In this document: positions 9,156-20,000 of the stretch, piece after piece
Position numbering within the stretch: the stretch's first letter is position 1
Layout of the letters: each line of letters begins with the position of its first letter
From: Flagellimonas myxillae
Lineage (GTDB): Bacteria; Bacteroidota; Bacteroidia; Flavobacteriales; Flavobacteriaceae
Length of the DNA stretch: 64,000 bases
Direction: 5' to 3'
Assembly: GCF_023502235.1 (NCBI RefSeq)
Contig: NZ_JAMFLY010000004.1
Coordinates: 124,001 to 188,000 of the forward strand
Notes under the pieces: generated by a model
The model's input: only the letters and a program-made list of their open reading frames with translations
Database searches by the model: none
Told to the model about the DNA's origin: nothing
Program-made: the position numbers and the translations under genes

Positions 9156-12100
9156 TTACCTGCTTATGTAAATGTATTCGGAGTCGGTAAAACTTCCTTC
9201 TTCCGTTTCGTAGTCAAAGATATAAAAATATACCCCCGCCGGAAGATAATCGTTTACGCTCAAGGTTGATCGACCGCGAGATCGGCCATCAAATACATTA
9301 TTGATATTATCATAGTTCTTTCCTTCGTAAACCGCTACTCCCCATCGGTTAAAGATGCGAAGCGTGCTCGACCTAATATTTCTTACGCCTCGGATAAACA
9401 AGAAGTCATTTTTAAGATCTCCGTTGGGTGTCAGCATTTGGTTTACCTCAATATTCTCTATGGAAACCGTTACCACCGCCGTGTCGCAATTCTCTGGATT
9501 AGTGGCCTCACAGATAGTATACTCGATGGTATAGACGCCATCTGGGGTATTGGGCGTAACAGTCACGCTTCCGTCCTCGTTGATGGTCAAGTCTCCTGTG
9601 GGTGTGGAGCTAAGAATCACATCCGATAGGGTAATCGACTCCCCATTCAGGGTATCGTTGTCAAGCACATTGCTGTTTGCAATCAATCCACCGGCACTAT
9701 TGGAACCGTAGGAATCATCCACAGCATCAATTAGATTCACCATGCCAGGGCCAACTTCCACGGTCACCGTTCCGGTGTCGCAGTTCTCCACATCCGCCAT
9801 TTCACAGATTGTGTAGTCGATGGTATACGTGCCCTCCGGGGTATCTGGTGCAACGGTGATGCTTCCATCCTCGTTGATGGTCAGCTCGTCCGTTGGCGTT
9901 GAAGTGAGAATTACATCCGATAGGGTAACCTCTTCTCCATTTAAAGTGTCGTTTGCCAGTACGTTGCTATCTGGAATATCCCCTCCCATGGTGTCAGCAT
10001 TGTATGAATCGTCTACTGCGATAAGCTCGTTCCCCATACCGGGTCCTACTTCCACGGTCACCGTTCCGGTGTCGCAGTTCTCCACATCCGCCATTTCACA
10101 GATTGTGTAGTCGATGGTATACGTGCCCTCCGGGGTATTTGGTGCAACGGTGATGCTTCCATCCTCGTTGATGGTCAGCTCGTCCGTTGGCGTTGAAGTG
10201 AGAATTACATCCGATAGGGTAACCTCTTCTCCATTTAAGGTGTCGTTAGCCAGTACGTTGCTATCTGGAATATCCCCTCCCATGGTGTCAGCATTGTATG
10301 AATCGTCCACGGCGATAAGCTCGTTCCCCATCGCGGGTCCTACTTCCACGGTCACCGTTCCGGTGTCACAATTGTCCGTATCCGCTGCCTCACAAATGGT
10401 ATAGTCGATGGTATACGTTCCCTCTGGGGTATCTGGAGCAACCGTGATACTTCCATCTTCATTAATGGTCAATTCGTCCGTAGGAGTAGATGTCAAAATA
10501 ATATCTGATGGGTCTACAGGTTCACCATCCAAGGTATCATTGGAAACCACATTACTATCCGGAATCTGTCCTCCTGAGGTATCTGCATTAAAGGCATCGT
10601 CAACCGCATCGATAACGTTCCCCATGAAAGGTCCAACCACTATGGTCACCGTTGCAGTATCACAATTTTCCTCATCAGCCTCTTCACAGATTGTATAGTC
10701 TATGGTATATGTCCCTTCGGGAGTCCCAGGGGTCACCAATATCGTTCCATCCGCATTGATGGTCAACTCGTCCGTGGGCGTGGAGATCAAAACAATATTG
10801 TTTAGATTCACAGGTTCGCCATCCAAGGTATCATTGGTAAGTACATTGCTATCCGGAATCTGCCCTCCAGAGGTATCCGCGCTAAAATTGTCATCAACTG
10901 CATCAATGACATTTCGTGGATCGGGGCCTACCTCTACTGTGACTGTTCCTGTGTCACAGTTATCCTCATCGGCCACTTCACAGATCGTATAGTCGATAGT
11001 ATAGGTCCCTTCAGCTATTCCGGTAGTCACTGTAATCGTTCCATCTTCATTAATGGTCAATTCGTCCGTGGGAGTTGATGTCAAAATAATATCTGATGGG
11101 TCTACAGGTTCGCCATCCAAGGTATCATTGGAAAGCACATTACTGTCTGGAATCTGCCCTCCAGAAATATCCGCACTAAAATTATCATCCACCGCATCAA
11201 TGCCGATAGGCATATCTGGATCGAGATAGTCCGGGGAACCGTCATCGTCTGTATCGTCGTTGGTCGGGTCGCCATCACCATCGGCGTCCTCGTCCGGGGT
11301 GTCGATCCCGTCACCGTCGTCGTCAAGGTCCCGGTAGTTCACGTCCTCAGTGCCATCGGTGTCCGGAAGGTCGTTGGCAGGGTCGTCGATCTCGTCGTTC
11401 ACATCGTAGCCATCGTCAACATCGCTGCCCTCGTAGCCGTCGTCCAGTCCGTCGTTGTCCGTGTCCGTGCCCGTGAAGGCCTGGTCCGGAACTCCGTCGA
11501 AGTTGAAGTCGTTCCCCTCGTTGTTGTCCGGTACAAGGTCGTTGTCCGTGTCGCTGTCCAGATAGTCGGGAAGCTGGTCGTTGTCCGTGTTCTCTGGTGT
11601 AAGTCCGCCGATATAGGCGCTGTTCACACCTTGGTTCGCCTCATAGGTCGCCTCGTCGTCATCGTTGGGTGCAATGTAGGTGGCCGTCGGCTGGGCCTCC
11701 ACATTGTCCGGGATGCCGTCGTTGTCGCTGTCGATGTCCAAGTGGTCGGGACGTCCGTCGCCGTCGCTGTCCAAGGGATCGGTAAGCGGGTCGTCGTCTC
11801 CATCTATGTTCGGGTCCTCGGTCGTATCCAGGATCCCGTCGTTGTCGTCATCAAGGTCCACACTGTCCGGTACGCCGTCACCGTCGGTGTCGTCACCGGG
11901 GCTGTCGGGGTCCAGGTAGTCCGGGGTACCATCATCGTCTGTATCGTCGTTGGTCGGGTCGCCGTCACCATCGGCGTCCTCGTCCGGGGTGTCGATCCCG
12001 TCACCGTCGTCGTCAAGGTCCCGGTAGTTCACGTCCTCAGTGCCATCGGTGTCCGGAAGGTCGTTGGCAGGGTCGTCGATCTCGTCGTTCACATCGTAGC

Positions 12101-13973
12101 CATCGTCCACATCGCTGCCCTCGTAGCCGTCGTCCAGTCCGTCGTTGTCCGTATCCGTGCCCGTGTAGGCTTGGTCCGGAACTCCGTCGAAGTTGAAGTC
12201 GTTCCCCTCGTTGTTGTCCGGTACAAGGTCGTTGTCCGTGTCGCTGTCCAGATAGTCGGGAAGCTGGTCGTTGTCCGTGTTCTCTGGTGTAAGTCCGCCG
12301 ATATAGGCGCTGTTCACACCTTGGTTCGCCTCATAGGTCGCCTCGTCGTCATCGTTGGGTGCAATGTAGGTGGCCGTCGGCTGGGCCTCCACATTGTCCG
12401 GGATGCCGTCGTTGTCGCTGTCGATGTCCAAGTGGTCGGGACGTCCGTCGCCGTCGCTGTCCAAGGGATCGGTAAGCGGGTCGTCGTCTCCATCTATGTT
12501 CGGGTCCTCGGTCGTATCCAGGATCCCGTCGTTGTCGTCATCAAGGTCCACACTGTCCGGTACGCCGTCACCGTCGGTGTCGTCACCGGGGCTGTCGGGG
12601 TCCAGGTAGTCCGGGGTACCATCATCGTCTGTATCGTCGTTGGTCGGGTCGCCGTCACCATCGGCGTCCTCGTCCGGGGTGTCGATCCCGTCACCGTCGT
12701 CGTCAAGGTCCCGGTAGTTCACGTCCTCAGTGCCATCGGTGTCCGGAAGGTCGTTGGCAGGGTCGTCGATCTCGTCGTTCACATCGTAGCCATCGTCCAC
12801 ATCGCTGCCCTCGTAGCCGTCGTCCAGTCCGTCGTTGTCCGTATCCGTGCCCGTGTAGGCTTGGTCCGGAACTCCGTCGAAGTTGAAGTCGTTCCCCTCG
12901 TTGTTGTCCGGTACAAGGTCGTTGTCCGTGTCATCGTCAAGGTAGTCGGGATTATCTGTACCATCTGTATTTACAGGGGTAATTCCTTCGTCCCCACTTC
13001 CTTCATAGGCATTGTCCAATCCATCCTTGTCATCATCCATACCTGAAGGCGGGATATATCCAGCGGTAGTTTGTCCTTCAACATTATCAGGCAAACCATC
13101 ATTATCCGAATCTATATCTCTAAAATCATCATTGCCATCATCATCCGAATCTATGGGGTCCAATCCCCCGGTAAAGCCACAGGTTTCTTCGCAGGCACCC
13201 AAGGTGTCCCCATGGTCCAGATGTGCTTGGACTGCAGCTGGAGCTACACTAATAGTGTGATATCCATTTCTCGGATTGCTATGACTCTTATCTTCTTTAT
13301 GGCATAATTCTACTTTGTCCTCGCCTTTATAATGGCTTTCCTTTCCATTATAATTGCATTTACCATCACCAAGTTCTTCATATGCATCATCCAGACCATT
13401 TTCATTGTCATCCTCTCCAGAGAGGGCAATAAATCCTTGAACGGTTTGAGCCTCCACATTGTCCAAAATTCCATCGTTATCGGAATCTATATCCTTTAAA
13501 TCTGGAATTCCGTCCCCGTCAGTATCCACAGGTAGAAGTCCACCACAACTTCCAGGTGTTTCCTCGTAAGCATCATCCAAACCATTTTTGTCTTTATCTT
13601 CACAAGAAGGAGGAATATATCCCCCGGAAGTTTGCGCTTCAATGTTATCAATGATACCATCGTTATCTGAATCCAAATCCAAATAATCGGGGATTCCGTC
13701 CCCATCTGTATCCGTAGGATTGGTCCAGCATTTATTATCCCCATCCAAATTCTTGTCCTCAACGGTATCGATTATACCGTCATTATCATCATCAAAATCC
13801 TTATCGTCGCGAATACCATCACCGTCCGAATCAGGAGGCAGAACCATTTCAACGTCGGCAATTGATGAAATACCATCAAAAGATGTAAGTGAAAAATAGC
13901 AGGTAAGGGCTATTATTGAAAAAAGACCGTATAAAACCTTTTTCTTAAGATTTAAGAAAGTAAAATTTTCCAT
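9156..13973 (-). CDS. giant secreted calcium-repeat protein with gliding-type (type B) C-terminal domain
   Basis: The product has 1605 residues. A signal/anchor segment occupies about 10-40. Thrombospondin type 3-like DxDxDGxxD calcium repeats fill about 50-920, with a Cys/His-rich insert at about 218-262. Six repeats of 98 residues (IDAVDDxxxADTxGG...[10 protein letters not shown]) cover about 922-1510. The last 90 residues ([17 protein letters not shown]...[11 protein letters not shown]) are the gliding-motility-associated CTD, a type B type IX secretion signal. It is the first gene of the operon with PorP/SprF and PorE-like genes, which suggests a SprB-like surface adhesin. ATG at 13973 is preferred over the TTG at 13991. 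The middle part is GC-rich and internally duplicated. Confidence 0.9.
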   Translation of the reverse strand: MENFTFLNLKKKVLYGLFSIIALTCYFSLTSFDGISSIADVEMVLPPDSDGDGIRDDKDFDDDNDGIIDTVEDKNLDGDNKCWTNPTDTDGDGIPDYLDLDSDNDGIIDNIEAQTSGGYIPPSCEDKDKNGLDDAYEETPGSCGGLLPVDTDGDGIPDLKDIDSDNDGILDNVEAQTVQGFIALSGEDDNENGLDDAYEELGDGKCNYNGKESHYKGEDKVELCHKEDKSHSNPRNGYHTISVAPAAVQAHLDHGDTLGACEETCGFTGGLDPIDSDDDGNDDFRDIDSDNDGLPDNVEGQTTAGYIPPSGMDDDKDGLDNAYEGSGDEGITPVNTDGTDNPDYLDDDTDNDLVPDNNEGNDFNFDGVPDQAYTGTDTDNDGLDDGYEGSDVDDGYDVNDEIDDPANDLPDTDGTEDVNYRDLDDDGDGIDTPDEDADGDGDPTNDDTDDDGTPDYLDPDSPGDDTDGDGVPDSVDLDDDNDGILDTTEDPNIDGDDDPLTDPLDSDGDGRPDHLDIDSDNDGIPDNVEAQPTATYIAPNDDDEATYEANQGVNSAYIGGLTPENTDNDQLPDYLDSDTDNDLVPDNNEGNDFNFDGVPDQAYTGTDTDNDGLDDGYEGSDVDDGYDVNDEIDDPANDLPDTDGTEDVNYRDLDDDGDGIDTPDEDADGDGDPTNDDTDDDGTPDYLDPDSPGDDTDGDGVPDSVDLDDDNDGILDTTEDPNIDGDDDPLTDPLDSDGDGRPDHLDIDSDNDGIPDNVEAQPTATYIAPNDDDEATYEANQGVNSAYIGGLTPENTDNDQLPDYLDSDTDNDLVPDNNEGNDFNFDGVPDQAFTGTDTDNDGLDDGYEGSDVDDGYDVNDEIDDPANDLPDTDGTEDVNYRDLDDDGDGIDTPDEDADGDGDPTNDDTDDDGSPDYLDPDMPIGIDAVDDNFSADISGGQIPDSNVLSNDTLDGEPVDPSDIILTSTPTDELTINEDGTITVTTGIAEGTYTIDYTICEVADEDNCDTGTVTVEVGPDPRNVIDAVDDNFSADTSGGQIPDSNVLTNDTLDGEPVNLNNIVLISTPTDELTINADGTILVTPGTPEGTYTIDYTICEEADEENCDTATVTIVVGPFMGNVIDAVDDAFNADTSGGQIPDSNVVSNDTLDGEPVDPSDIILTSTPTDELTINEDGSITVAPDTPEGTYTIDYTICEAADTDNCDTGTVTVEVGPAMGNELIAVDDSYNADTMGGDIPDSNVLANDTLNGEEVTLSDVILTSTPTDELTINEDGSITVAPNTPEGTYTIDYTICEMADVENCDTGTVTVEVGPGMGNELIAVDDSYNADTMGGDIPDSNVLANDTLNGEEVTLSDVILTSTPTDELTINEDGSITVAPDTPEGTYTIDYTICEMADVENCDTGTVTVEVGPGMVNLIDAVDDSYGSNSAGGLIANSNVLDNDTLNGESITLSDVILSSTPTGDLTINEDGSVTVTPNTPDGVYTIEYTICEATNPENCDTAVVTVSIENIEVNQMLTPNGDLKNDFLFIRGVRNIRSSTLRIFNRWGVAVYEGKNYDNINNVFDGRSRGRSTLSVNDYLPAGVYFYIFDYETEEGSFTDSEYIYISR
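9446..11210 (-). repeat. six 294-bp repeats encoding 98-residue modules
   Basis: Six consecutive units encode an Ig/cadherin-like module with the landmarks AVDD, NVLx[24 protein letters not shown] and NCDTxTVTVxV. Units four and five (about 9766-10059 and 10060-10353) are almost identical at DNA level, which points to a recent duplication or gene conversion. The first and last units are the most diverged. Confidence 0.85.
11227..12931 (-). repeat. near-perfect 690-bp tandem repeat (about 2.5 copies), GC-rich
   Basis: Landmark sequences recur exactly 690 bp apart; for example CCGGGG occurs at 11231, 11921 and 12611. Two full copies plus a partial third encode 230-residue blocks of Asp-rich calcium repeats. 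Only a few base differences are visible between copies, such as near 11413 versus 12103 and 11474 versus 12164. Asp is nearly always GAC here, whereas the rest of the gene also uses GAT freely, and GC content is visibly higher than in neighbouring genes. The long antisense frame 11631-13046 is a by-product. Confidence 0.9.
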
Positions 13974-14373
13974 AATGACAGTTTTGGTCAACTTATCACC
14001 ATGGCATTAGTGTTCTCGAACTAGTAAGAAAATGGGGCTTTTCTTATCTATTATTTGTGGTGCTTTGGTCGAAACCCATCCAACCACATTTTGTGCGCAT
14101 AGTTAATGCATTTAAGATGCATCACCTATTTTAATCGACAAAAGGTATATTCCTCGTCATTAGCTACCACATATATTTATACGAACAGTTCTTTGAAAAA
14201 GTTTTTGACCTTTCAAAAAACGTGAACATTTAGTGTGGGAAAATTACTCCACTTTTAGCTTTTTCACAGGATTTTTCTAGTTTTTTTCTCCTTATTATAT
14301 CAACAATCCAAGCTATTGGAATTATTAAGATCAAAAAGGGATAAAACCCCTATTTTTGCCGAAATTTTTGTAG
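13974..14373. other. divergent intergenic region between the giant gene and prfC
   Basis: These 400 bp must hold the promoter of the minus-strand secretion operon and that of plus-strand prfC. A -7 type box for prfC is at 14351-14358. On the minus strand no exact TAnnTTTG element was found. Two ATGCAT hexamers separated by five bases (about 14107-14122) form a symmetric pair of unknown meaning. No small gene was recognised. Confidence 0.5.
14351..14358 (+). promoter_or_regulatory. possible -7 element for prfC
   Basis: TATTTTTG matches TAnnTTTG and lies 15 bp before the prfC ATG, which implies a very short leader. No -33 TTG is found at 17-23 bp, so confidence is low. Confidence 0.33.
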
Positions 14374-15966
14374 ATGGAATTTGAAAAGGAAATAGCAAAA
14401 CGAAGGACTTTTGGAATTATATCCCACCCCGATGCGGGTAAAACCACCCTGACCGAAAAATTGCTTCTTTTTGGGGGTGCCATCCAAGAGGCCGGGGCCG
14501 TAAAGAACAACAAAATCAAAAAGTCGGCCACGAGCGATTTTATGGAAATAGAGCGACAAAGGGGAATCTCCGTCGCCACCTCTGTGCTGGCCTTTATCTA
14601 CAAGGATAAGAAAATCAACATTTTGGACACCCCGGGCCACAAAGATTTTGCGGAAGACACCTTTAGAACACTTACTGCTGTAGATAGCGTAATTGTTGTA
14701 ATTGATGTAGCCAAAGGGGTTGAGGAACAAACTGAAAAACTCGTGGAAGTCTGCCGTATGCGCAATATTCCCATGATCGTGTTCATTAACAAATTGGACC
14801 GTGAGGGGAAGGACGCATTTGACCTTTTGGACGAAGTGGAGCAAAAGTTGGGTCTATCGGTAACCCCGCTCAGTTTTCCCATAGGAATGGGATACGATTT
14901 TAAAGGTATCTACAACATCTACGAGAAAAATATTAACCTATTCAGCGGTAACAGCAAGCAAAATATTGAGGAGACGATTGCTTTTACCGATATAGACAGT
15001 CCAGAATTGGAGAAAATTATCGGAGAGGCGGCCGCTTCGGAGCTTCGTGATAATCTAGAGTTGGTGTCCGGGGTTTACCCCGAATTTGACATGGAGGCCT
15101 ATCTGAATGGAACCCAACAACCTGTATTCTTTGGCTCTGCTCTTAACAACTTTGGGGTTCGGGAATTGTTGGATTGTTTTGTGGACATTGCACCAGCCCC
15201 ACGGGCCAAAATGGCCGAAGAGCGCTTGGTGGAATCCAATGAAACGGATTTTTCTGGGTTTGTGTTCAAAATCCATGCAAACATGGACCCCAAACACCGG
15301 GACAGGCTGGCCTTTATAAAAATTGTATCGGGAACCTTTGAACGGAACAAACCCTATTTGCATGTTCGCCATAACAAAAAATTAAAATTCTCCAGCCCCA
15401 ATGCCTTTTTTGCCGAGAAAAAGGAAATAGTGGACATCTCCTATCCAGGCGACATTGTAGGTTTACACGATACTGGGAACTTTAAGATTGGGGACACCCT
15501 GACCAATGGTGAAAACCTAAACTATAAGGGAATTCCGAGTTTTTCACCGGAGCACTTTAGATACATCAACAACGCAGACCCGATGAAAGCCAAACAGTTG
15601 TATAAGGGCATTGACCAGTTGATGGACGAGGGAGTTGCCCAATTGTTCACTTTGGAATTGAATGGCAGAAAAGTTATTGGTACGGTTGGAGCGCTACAGT
15701 ACGAGGTTATACAATACAGGTTGGAGCACGAATACGGCGCCAAATGCACCTACGAAAATTTCCCCGTCCACAAGGCCTGTTGGGTGGATGCTGAAGACCC
15801 AAACAATGATGAATTTAAGGAGTTTAAAAGGGTAAAACAGAAGTTTCTGGCCCAAGATAAAAGAGGTCAACTGGTGTTTTTGGCAGATTCGGCCTTTTCC
15901 CTTCAAATGACGCAGCAGAAATACCCAACTGTTAAACTTCGCTTTACTTCGGAAGCTACTACCTAG
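14374..15966 (+). CDS. prfC: peptide chain release factor 3
   Basis: RF3 is the translational GTPase that releases RF1/RF2 from the ribosome after termination. The 530-residue length is typical. The G1 loop SHPDAGKTT is at residues 17-25, the switch region SDFMEIERQRGISV at about 54-67, G3 DTPGHKDF at about 88-95 and G4 NKLD at about 142-145, followed by the EF-Tu domain 2-like region and the RF3 C-terminal domain (EYGAKCTYENFPVHKACWV). ATG at 14374 gives the normal N-terminus (MEFEKEIAKRRTFGIISHP). The gene stands alone, divergent from the secretion operon. Confidence 0.97.
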   Translation: MEFEKEIAKRRTFGIISHPDAGKTTLTEKLLLFGGAIQEAGAVKNNKIKKSATSDFMEIERQRGISVATSVLAFIYKDKKINILDTPGHKDFAEDTFRTLTAVDSVIVVIDVAKGVEEQTEKLVEVCRMRNIPMIVFINKLDREGKDAFDLLDEVEQKLGLSVTPLSFPIGMGYDFKGIYNIYEKNINLFSGNSKQNIEETIAFTDIDSPELEKIIGEAAASELRDNLELVSGVYPEFDMEAYLNGTQQPVFFGSALNNFGVRELLDCFVDIAPAPRAKMAEERLVESNETDFSGFVFKIHANMDPKHRDRLAFIKIVSGTFERNKPYLHVRHNKKLKFSSPNAFFAEKKEIVDISYPGDIVGLHDTGNFKIGDTLTNGENLNYKGIPSFSPEHFRYINNADPMKAKQLYKGIDQLMDEGVAQLFTLELNGRKVIGTVGALQYEVIQYRLEHEYGAKCTYENFPVHKACWVDAEDPNNDEFKEFKRVKQKFLAQDKRGQLVFLADSAFSLQMTQQKYPTVKLRFTSEATT

Positions 15967-16066
15967 GGGAACTGAAAGTCTATTAGTCCGATTTTCAAGG
16001 AGTTGCAAAAAGCACTTTTTAAGATTTTTTGTACTTTATTGGCTGTAACCACAAAAAACAACTCTT

Positions 16067-16498
16067 ATGACTAATTCAAACAAGCCACCAATTTGGTTCT
16101 GGGTGGTAAGCGTCCTCCTTTTATTATGGAACCTTTCTGGTGTTTATAGTTATCTAAATACCAAGTTTAACCAAGTTGAAATGTTGGAAGCCATGACCCA
16201 GGCACAGCGAGAATTATTTGAAGCCTTTCCGGCATGGGCCACTGCGGCATTTGCCATAGCCGTATTTGGCGGAACCATTGCCGCCATCGGGCTGTTATTG
16301 AGAAAAAAATGGGCAAAACCTCTATTCGTTGTGTCCTTGGTAGCAGCGGTTGCCCAATTCATCAATTGGTTGTTCATCCAAAATGCTCCGGAGGCTTTTG
16401 GTAGCGAGGCCTACACCATGCCAATAATTGTAGTCGTAATCGGAATTTTCCAGATTTGGTTTGCTAAAAATGGGATTCAAAAAGGCTGGTTGAGTTGA
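16067..16498 (+). CDS. small four-helix integral membrane protein, unknown function
   Basis: This 143-residue protein has four hydrophobic segments: about 10-27 (FWVVSVLLLLWNLSGVYSY), 57-77 (ATAAFAIAVFGGTIAAIGLLL), 85-106 and 116-134. A positively charged loop (RKKWAK) follows the second segment. Similar small proteins are widespread and uncharacterised in Flavobacteriia. Nothing indicates a substrate or partner. The gene is monocistronic, 100 bp after prfC, and ends at a clear bidirectional terminator. Confidence 0.8.
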   Translation: MTNSNKPPIWFWVVSVLLLLWNLSGVYSYLNTKFNQVEMLEAMTQAQRELFEAFPAWATAAFAIAVFGGTIAAIGLLLRKKWAKPLFVVSLVAAVAQFINWLFIQNAPEAFGSEAYTMPIIVVVIGIFQIWFAKNGIQKGWLS

Positions 16499-16516
16499 AC
16501 CGCCAAACATATAGAT

Positions 16517-16551
16517 AAAAAAAACCTGACATTAATGTCAGGCTTTTTTTT
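16517..16551. terminator. bidirectional rho-independent terminator
   Basis: CCTGACAT and ATGTCAGG (16525-16532 and 16535-16542) form a perfect 8-bp stem, flanked by A8 on the left and T8 on the right. It serves the plus-strand membrane protein gene and the convergent DUF3467 gene. The right T run overlaps the stop codon of the DUF3467 gene. Confidence 0.85.
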
Positions 16552-16861
16552 AGGCTTCTCCCGTAGGTCCGAAGTTCAACGGAATGGGAGGTTGTTCGTA
16601 ATCCTTGATCGTGCCATGGGCCTTTTCAAACCGGGCCACATTATCATTAAGTGCCTTCAGGAATTTTTTGGCATGTTGCGGTGTCAACACTATCCTGCTC
16701 TTGACCTTGGCCTTGGGTGCGCCGGGCATCATGCTGATAAAGTCCACAACAAATTCTGAAACAGAATGGTTAATAATAGCGAGATTGGAATATATCCCCT
16801 CTGCTGTTTTTTCATCCAATTCTATATTGATTTGCTTTTGGTTCTTGTCGTTTTCAGCCAT
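16550..16861 (-). CDS. DUF3467 domain-containing protein
   Basis: The 103-residue cytoplasmic protein shows the family pattern: QINIELDEKTAEGIYSNLAIINHS followed by SEFVVDFI, then a stretch ending ARFEKAHG. DUF3467 proteins are common in Bacteroidota and have no established function. In this phylum the gene often lies downstream of rpoBC, as here, where it is 167 bp after rpoC on the same strand. It is separated from rpoC by the rpoC terminator and two palindromic repeats, so it may be transcribed on its own or by read-through. Confidence 0.88.
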   Translation of the reverse strand: MAENDKNQKQINIELDEKTAEGIYSNLAIINHSVSEFVVDFISMMPGAPKAKVKSRIVLTPQHAKKFLKALNDNVARFEKAHGTIKDYEQPPIPLNFGPTGEA

Positions 16862-16899
16862 TTTATGCTTTTTTGAACTTCTACTGATTTTTAGTCGTC

Positions 16900-16990
16900 A
16901 TTCTTGATGGACACTTCGACTCCGCTCGGTGTCCATCAAGAATCTCAAATTTAACATTTTCATTATGAGACCCCGAACTAAATTCAGGGT
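16900..16990. repeat. composite palindromic repeat (two REP-like elements)
   Basis: The first element is a 15-bp perfect inverted repeat (ATTCTTGATGGACAC at 16900-16914 with its complement at 16929-16943). Its loop carries the TTCGACTCCGCTCG motif of the dispersed Bacteroidota repeat. The second, at about 16968-16990, pairs CCCCGAA with TTCAGGG. Both lie in the spacer between rpoC and the DUF3467 gene. Confidence 0.75.
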
Positions 16991-17021
16991 AAAAAGAAAA
17001 CCCTGACATTGCTGTCAGGGT
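16990..17021 (-). terminator. rho-independent terminator of rpoC
   Basis: AACCCTGACA (16998-17007) and TGTCAGGGTT (17012-17021) form a 10-bp stem with a 4-base loop. On the minus strand it is followed by TTTCTTTTT. It starts 8 bp after the rpoC stop codon and ends the ribosomal/RNA polymerase operon. Confidence 0.88.
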
Positions 17022-17028
17022 TTGTGTA

Positions 17029-20000
17029 TTAGAATTTGAATTCCTCTTTTCGGGCCATGATCTCATCATATTCCTCTTTCGAGCCAACAATGATGCTATC
17101 GTAATCCCGCATACCGGTGCCGGCAGGAATCTTATGTCCAACAATGACATTTTCCTTCAATCCTTCCAAAGTATCCACTTTACCACTTACCGCAGCCTCG
17201 TTCAATACCTTGGTAGTTTCCTGGAAGGAAGCTGCAGAGATAAAGGACTTGGTCTGCAAGGAAGCTCTTGTAATACCTTGTAGTATTGGGGTAGCTGTTG
17301 CAGCAACCGCATCCCTGGCACTTACCAAAGTCTTATCTTCTCTACGCAAGATGGAGTTTTCATCCCTCAATGCACGTGCAGAAATAATCTGTCCTGGCTT
17401 CAAGTTCTCAGAATCTCCTGCATCTTCAACCACTTTCTGACCGAAAATCTCATCATTCTCACGGATAAAGTCATCCTTGTGAACCAACTGGTTCTCCAAG
17501 AAGGTAGTGTCTCCAGAATCCTCGATACGAACTTTACGCATCATCTGACGTACCACAACCTCAAAGTGCTTATCGTTGATCTTTACACCTTGGAGACGGT
17601 ATACTTCCTGAACTTCGTTCACCAAGTATTGCTGTACCGCAGATGGACCTTTGATCGCCAAGATATCTTCTGGAGTAATAGAACCATCGGATAATGGCAT
17701 TCCAGCGCGAACGTAATCGTTCTCCTGGACCAAAATCTGGTTGGACAGTTTCACCAAGTATTTCTTGATCTCACCTGACTTCGCTTCGATAATAATCTCA
17801 CGGTTACCACGCTTGATCTTTCCGAAGGAAACCACACCATCAATCTCAGAAACTACAGCTGGGTTAGAAGGGTTACGCGCTTCGAAAAGCTCGGTTACCC
17901 TTGGAAGACCACCTGTAATATCCCCTGCTTTAGCAGACTTTCGAGGAATCTTAACCAAAATCTTACCTTCCTTGATCTTCTCACCATCGTCTACCATCAA
18001 GTGGGAACCTACTGGCAAGTTGTACGAACGCAAGGTCTCACCTTTTCCGTCCTTGATCAACAAGGTTGGGATCAACTTCTTATTTCTAGATTCAGAAATT
18101 ACCTTTTCCTGGAAACCGGTCTGTTCGTCGATTTCCACTTGATAGGTAACCCCTTGTTCTATATTCTCGTAGGCAATCTGCCCTGTGAATTCGGAAACAA
18201 TAACCCCGTTATATGGATCCCATTGACAAATCACCGTACCTGGCTTGATCTTGGCACCATTCTTCACAAACAATTGGGAACCGTAAGGAATGTTGTTGGT
18301 ACTCAAAGTAATTCCGGTATTGGAATCAACAACCTTGATCTCTGAAGTTCTGGAGATTACGATATTGGCTTTTTCGCCTTCGCTGTTCTCACCAACCACA
18401 GTTCTCAAATCCTCGATTTCCGCAACACCTTCAAACTTGGCTTCCAATTTGTTATCCTCGGAAATGTTACCTGCAATACCACCCACGTGGAAGGTACGCA
18501 AGGTCAACTGTGTTCCAGGTTCACCAATGGACTGTGCTGCAACCACACCAACGGCCTCACCACGCTGTACCATTTTATTGGTAGCTAGGTTTCGACCGTA
18601 ACACTTGGCACATATACCTTTTGGAGCCTCACAGGTCAATGCAGAACGCACTTCTATCTTCTCGATAGGTGCCGCATTTACCTTTTTCACATCGGCCTCA
18701 GAGATTTGCTGGCCTGCTGCCAACAACAACTCCTCGTTCAATGGGTTGTATACATCGTGTAAGGAAACCCTTCCTAGGATTCTTTCTCCCAAGGTTTCCA
18801 CTACTTCTTCATTTTTCTTCAATGCCTGTACCTCAATTCCTCTAAGAGTACCACAGTCATCGATATTGATGATCACATCCTGGGACACATCCACCAAACG
18901 ACGGGTCAGGTAACCAGCATCCGCAGTTTTCAATGCGGTATCCGCTAGACCTTTACGCGCACCGTGGGTAGAGATAAAGTATTCCAAAATCGAAAGTCCC
19001 TCCTTAAAGTTGGAAAGAATCGGGTTTTCGATAATCTCACCACCACCGGCTGTCGATTTTTTCGGCTTGGCCATCAAACCACGCATACCGGTCAACTGGC
19101 GAATCTGCTCTTTGGAACCCCTTGCCCCAGAATCCAACATCATATACACAGAGTTGAATCCTTGCTTGTCTTCACGAATTCGCTTCATGGCCAATTCCGT
19201 CAACATGGCATTGGTAGATGTCCAAACATCAATAACCTGGTTGTAACGCTCGTTATTGGTGATCAGACCCATGTTATAGTTCATCATAATACCATCAACC
19301 TGCTCGTTGGCATCGTTGATCATATCGTGTTTCTCCGGTGGAATAATGATATCACCCAAACTGAAGGACAAACCTCCTTTAAAGGCGAATTCGTATCCCA
19401 TGGTCTTGATCTTATCCAAGAACTCAGCAGTTGTAGGAACATCGGTCACGGCAAGAATATCCCCGATAATATTCCTTAGGGATTTCTTGTTCAATACCGT
19501 GTTAATATATCCTGCTTGCTCTGGTACCACGCTGTTGAACAATACACGCCCACAAGTAGTCTCTATAATTTGGTTAACAAGCTCACCTTCTTCGTTAAAG
19601 TCCTTGGCCCTAACCTTGATGCCGGCATTCAGTTCTACTTTTCCTTCGTTGAAGGCAATTTCAACTTCTTCTGCGGAATAAAAGGTCAAGCCTTCACCTT
19701 TAACAGGTTCTTTTTTAGTTGATTTCTTCTCCTTGGTCATATAATACAGACCCAAAACCATATCCTGGGATGGTACCGTAATCGGAGAACCATTCGCAGG
19801 GTTCAAGATGTTTTGGGAGGCCAACATCAACAATTGCGCTTCCAATATTGCCTCTGGACCCAAAGGCAAGTGAACTGCCATCTGATCCCCATCGAAATCC
19901 GCGTTAAATGCGGTACAAGCCAATGGGTGCAAACGAATCGCCTTACCTTCTATCAACTTAGGTTGGAAGGCTTGGATACCCAATCTGTGAAGCGTGGGGG

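Noticed and set aside
11631-13046. 471-codon plus-strand reading frame over the calcium repeats
   Set aside because: It is the antisense of the GAC-rich Asp repeats; the translation is a monotonous Val/Arg/Ile pattern with the same 690-bp periodicity and no gene features.
14350-14844. 164-codon minus-strand frame over the start of prfC
   Set aside because: It is antisense to the GTPase domain of RF3 and has no recognisable features.
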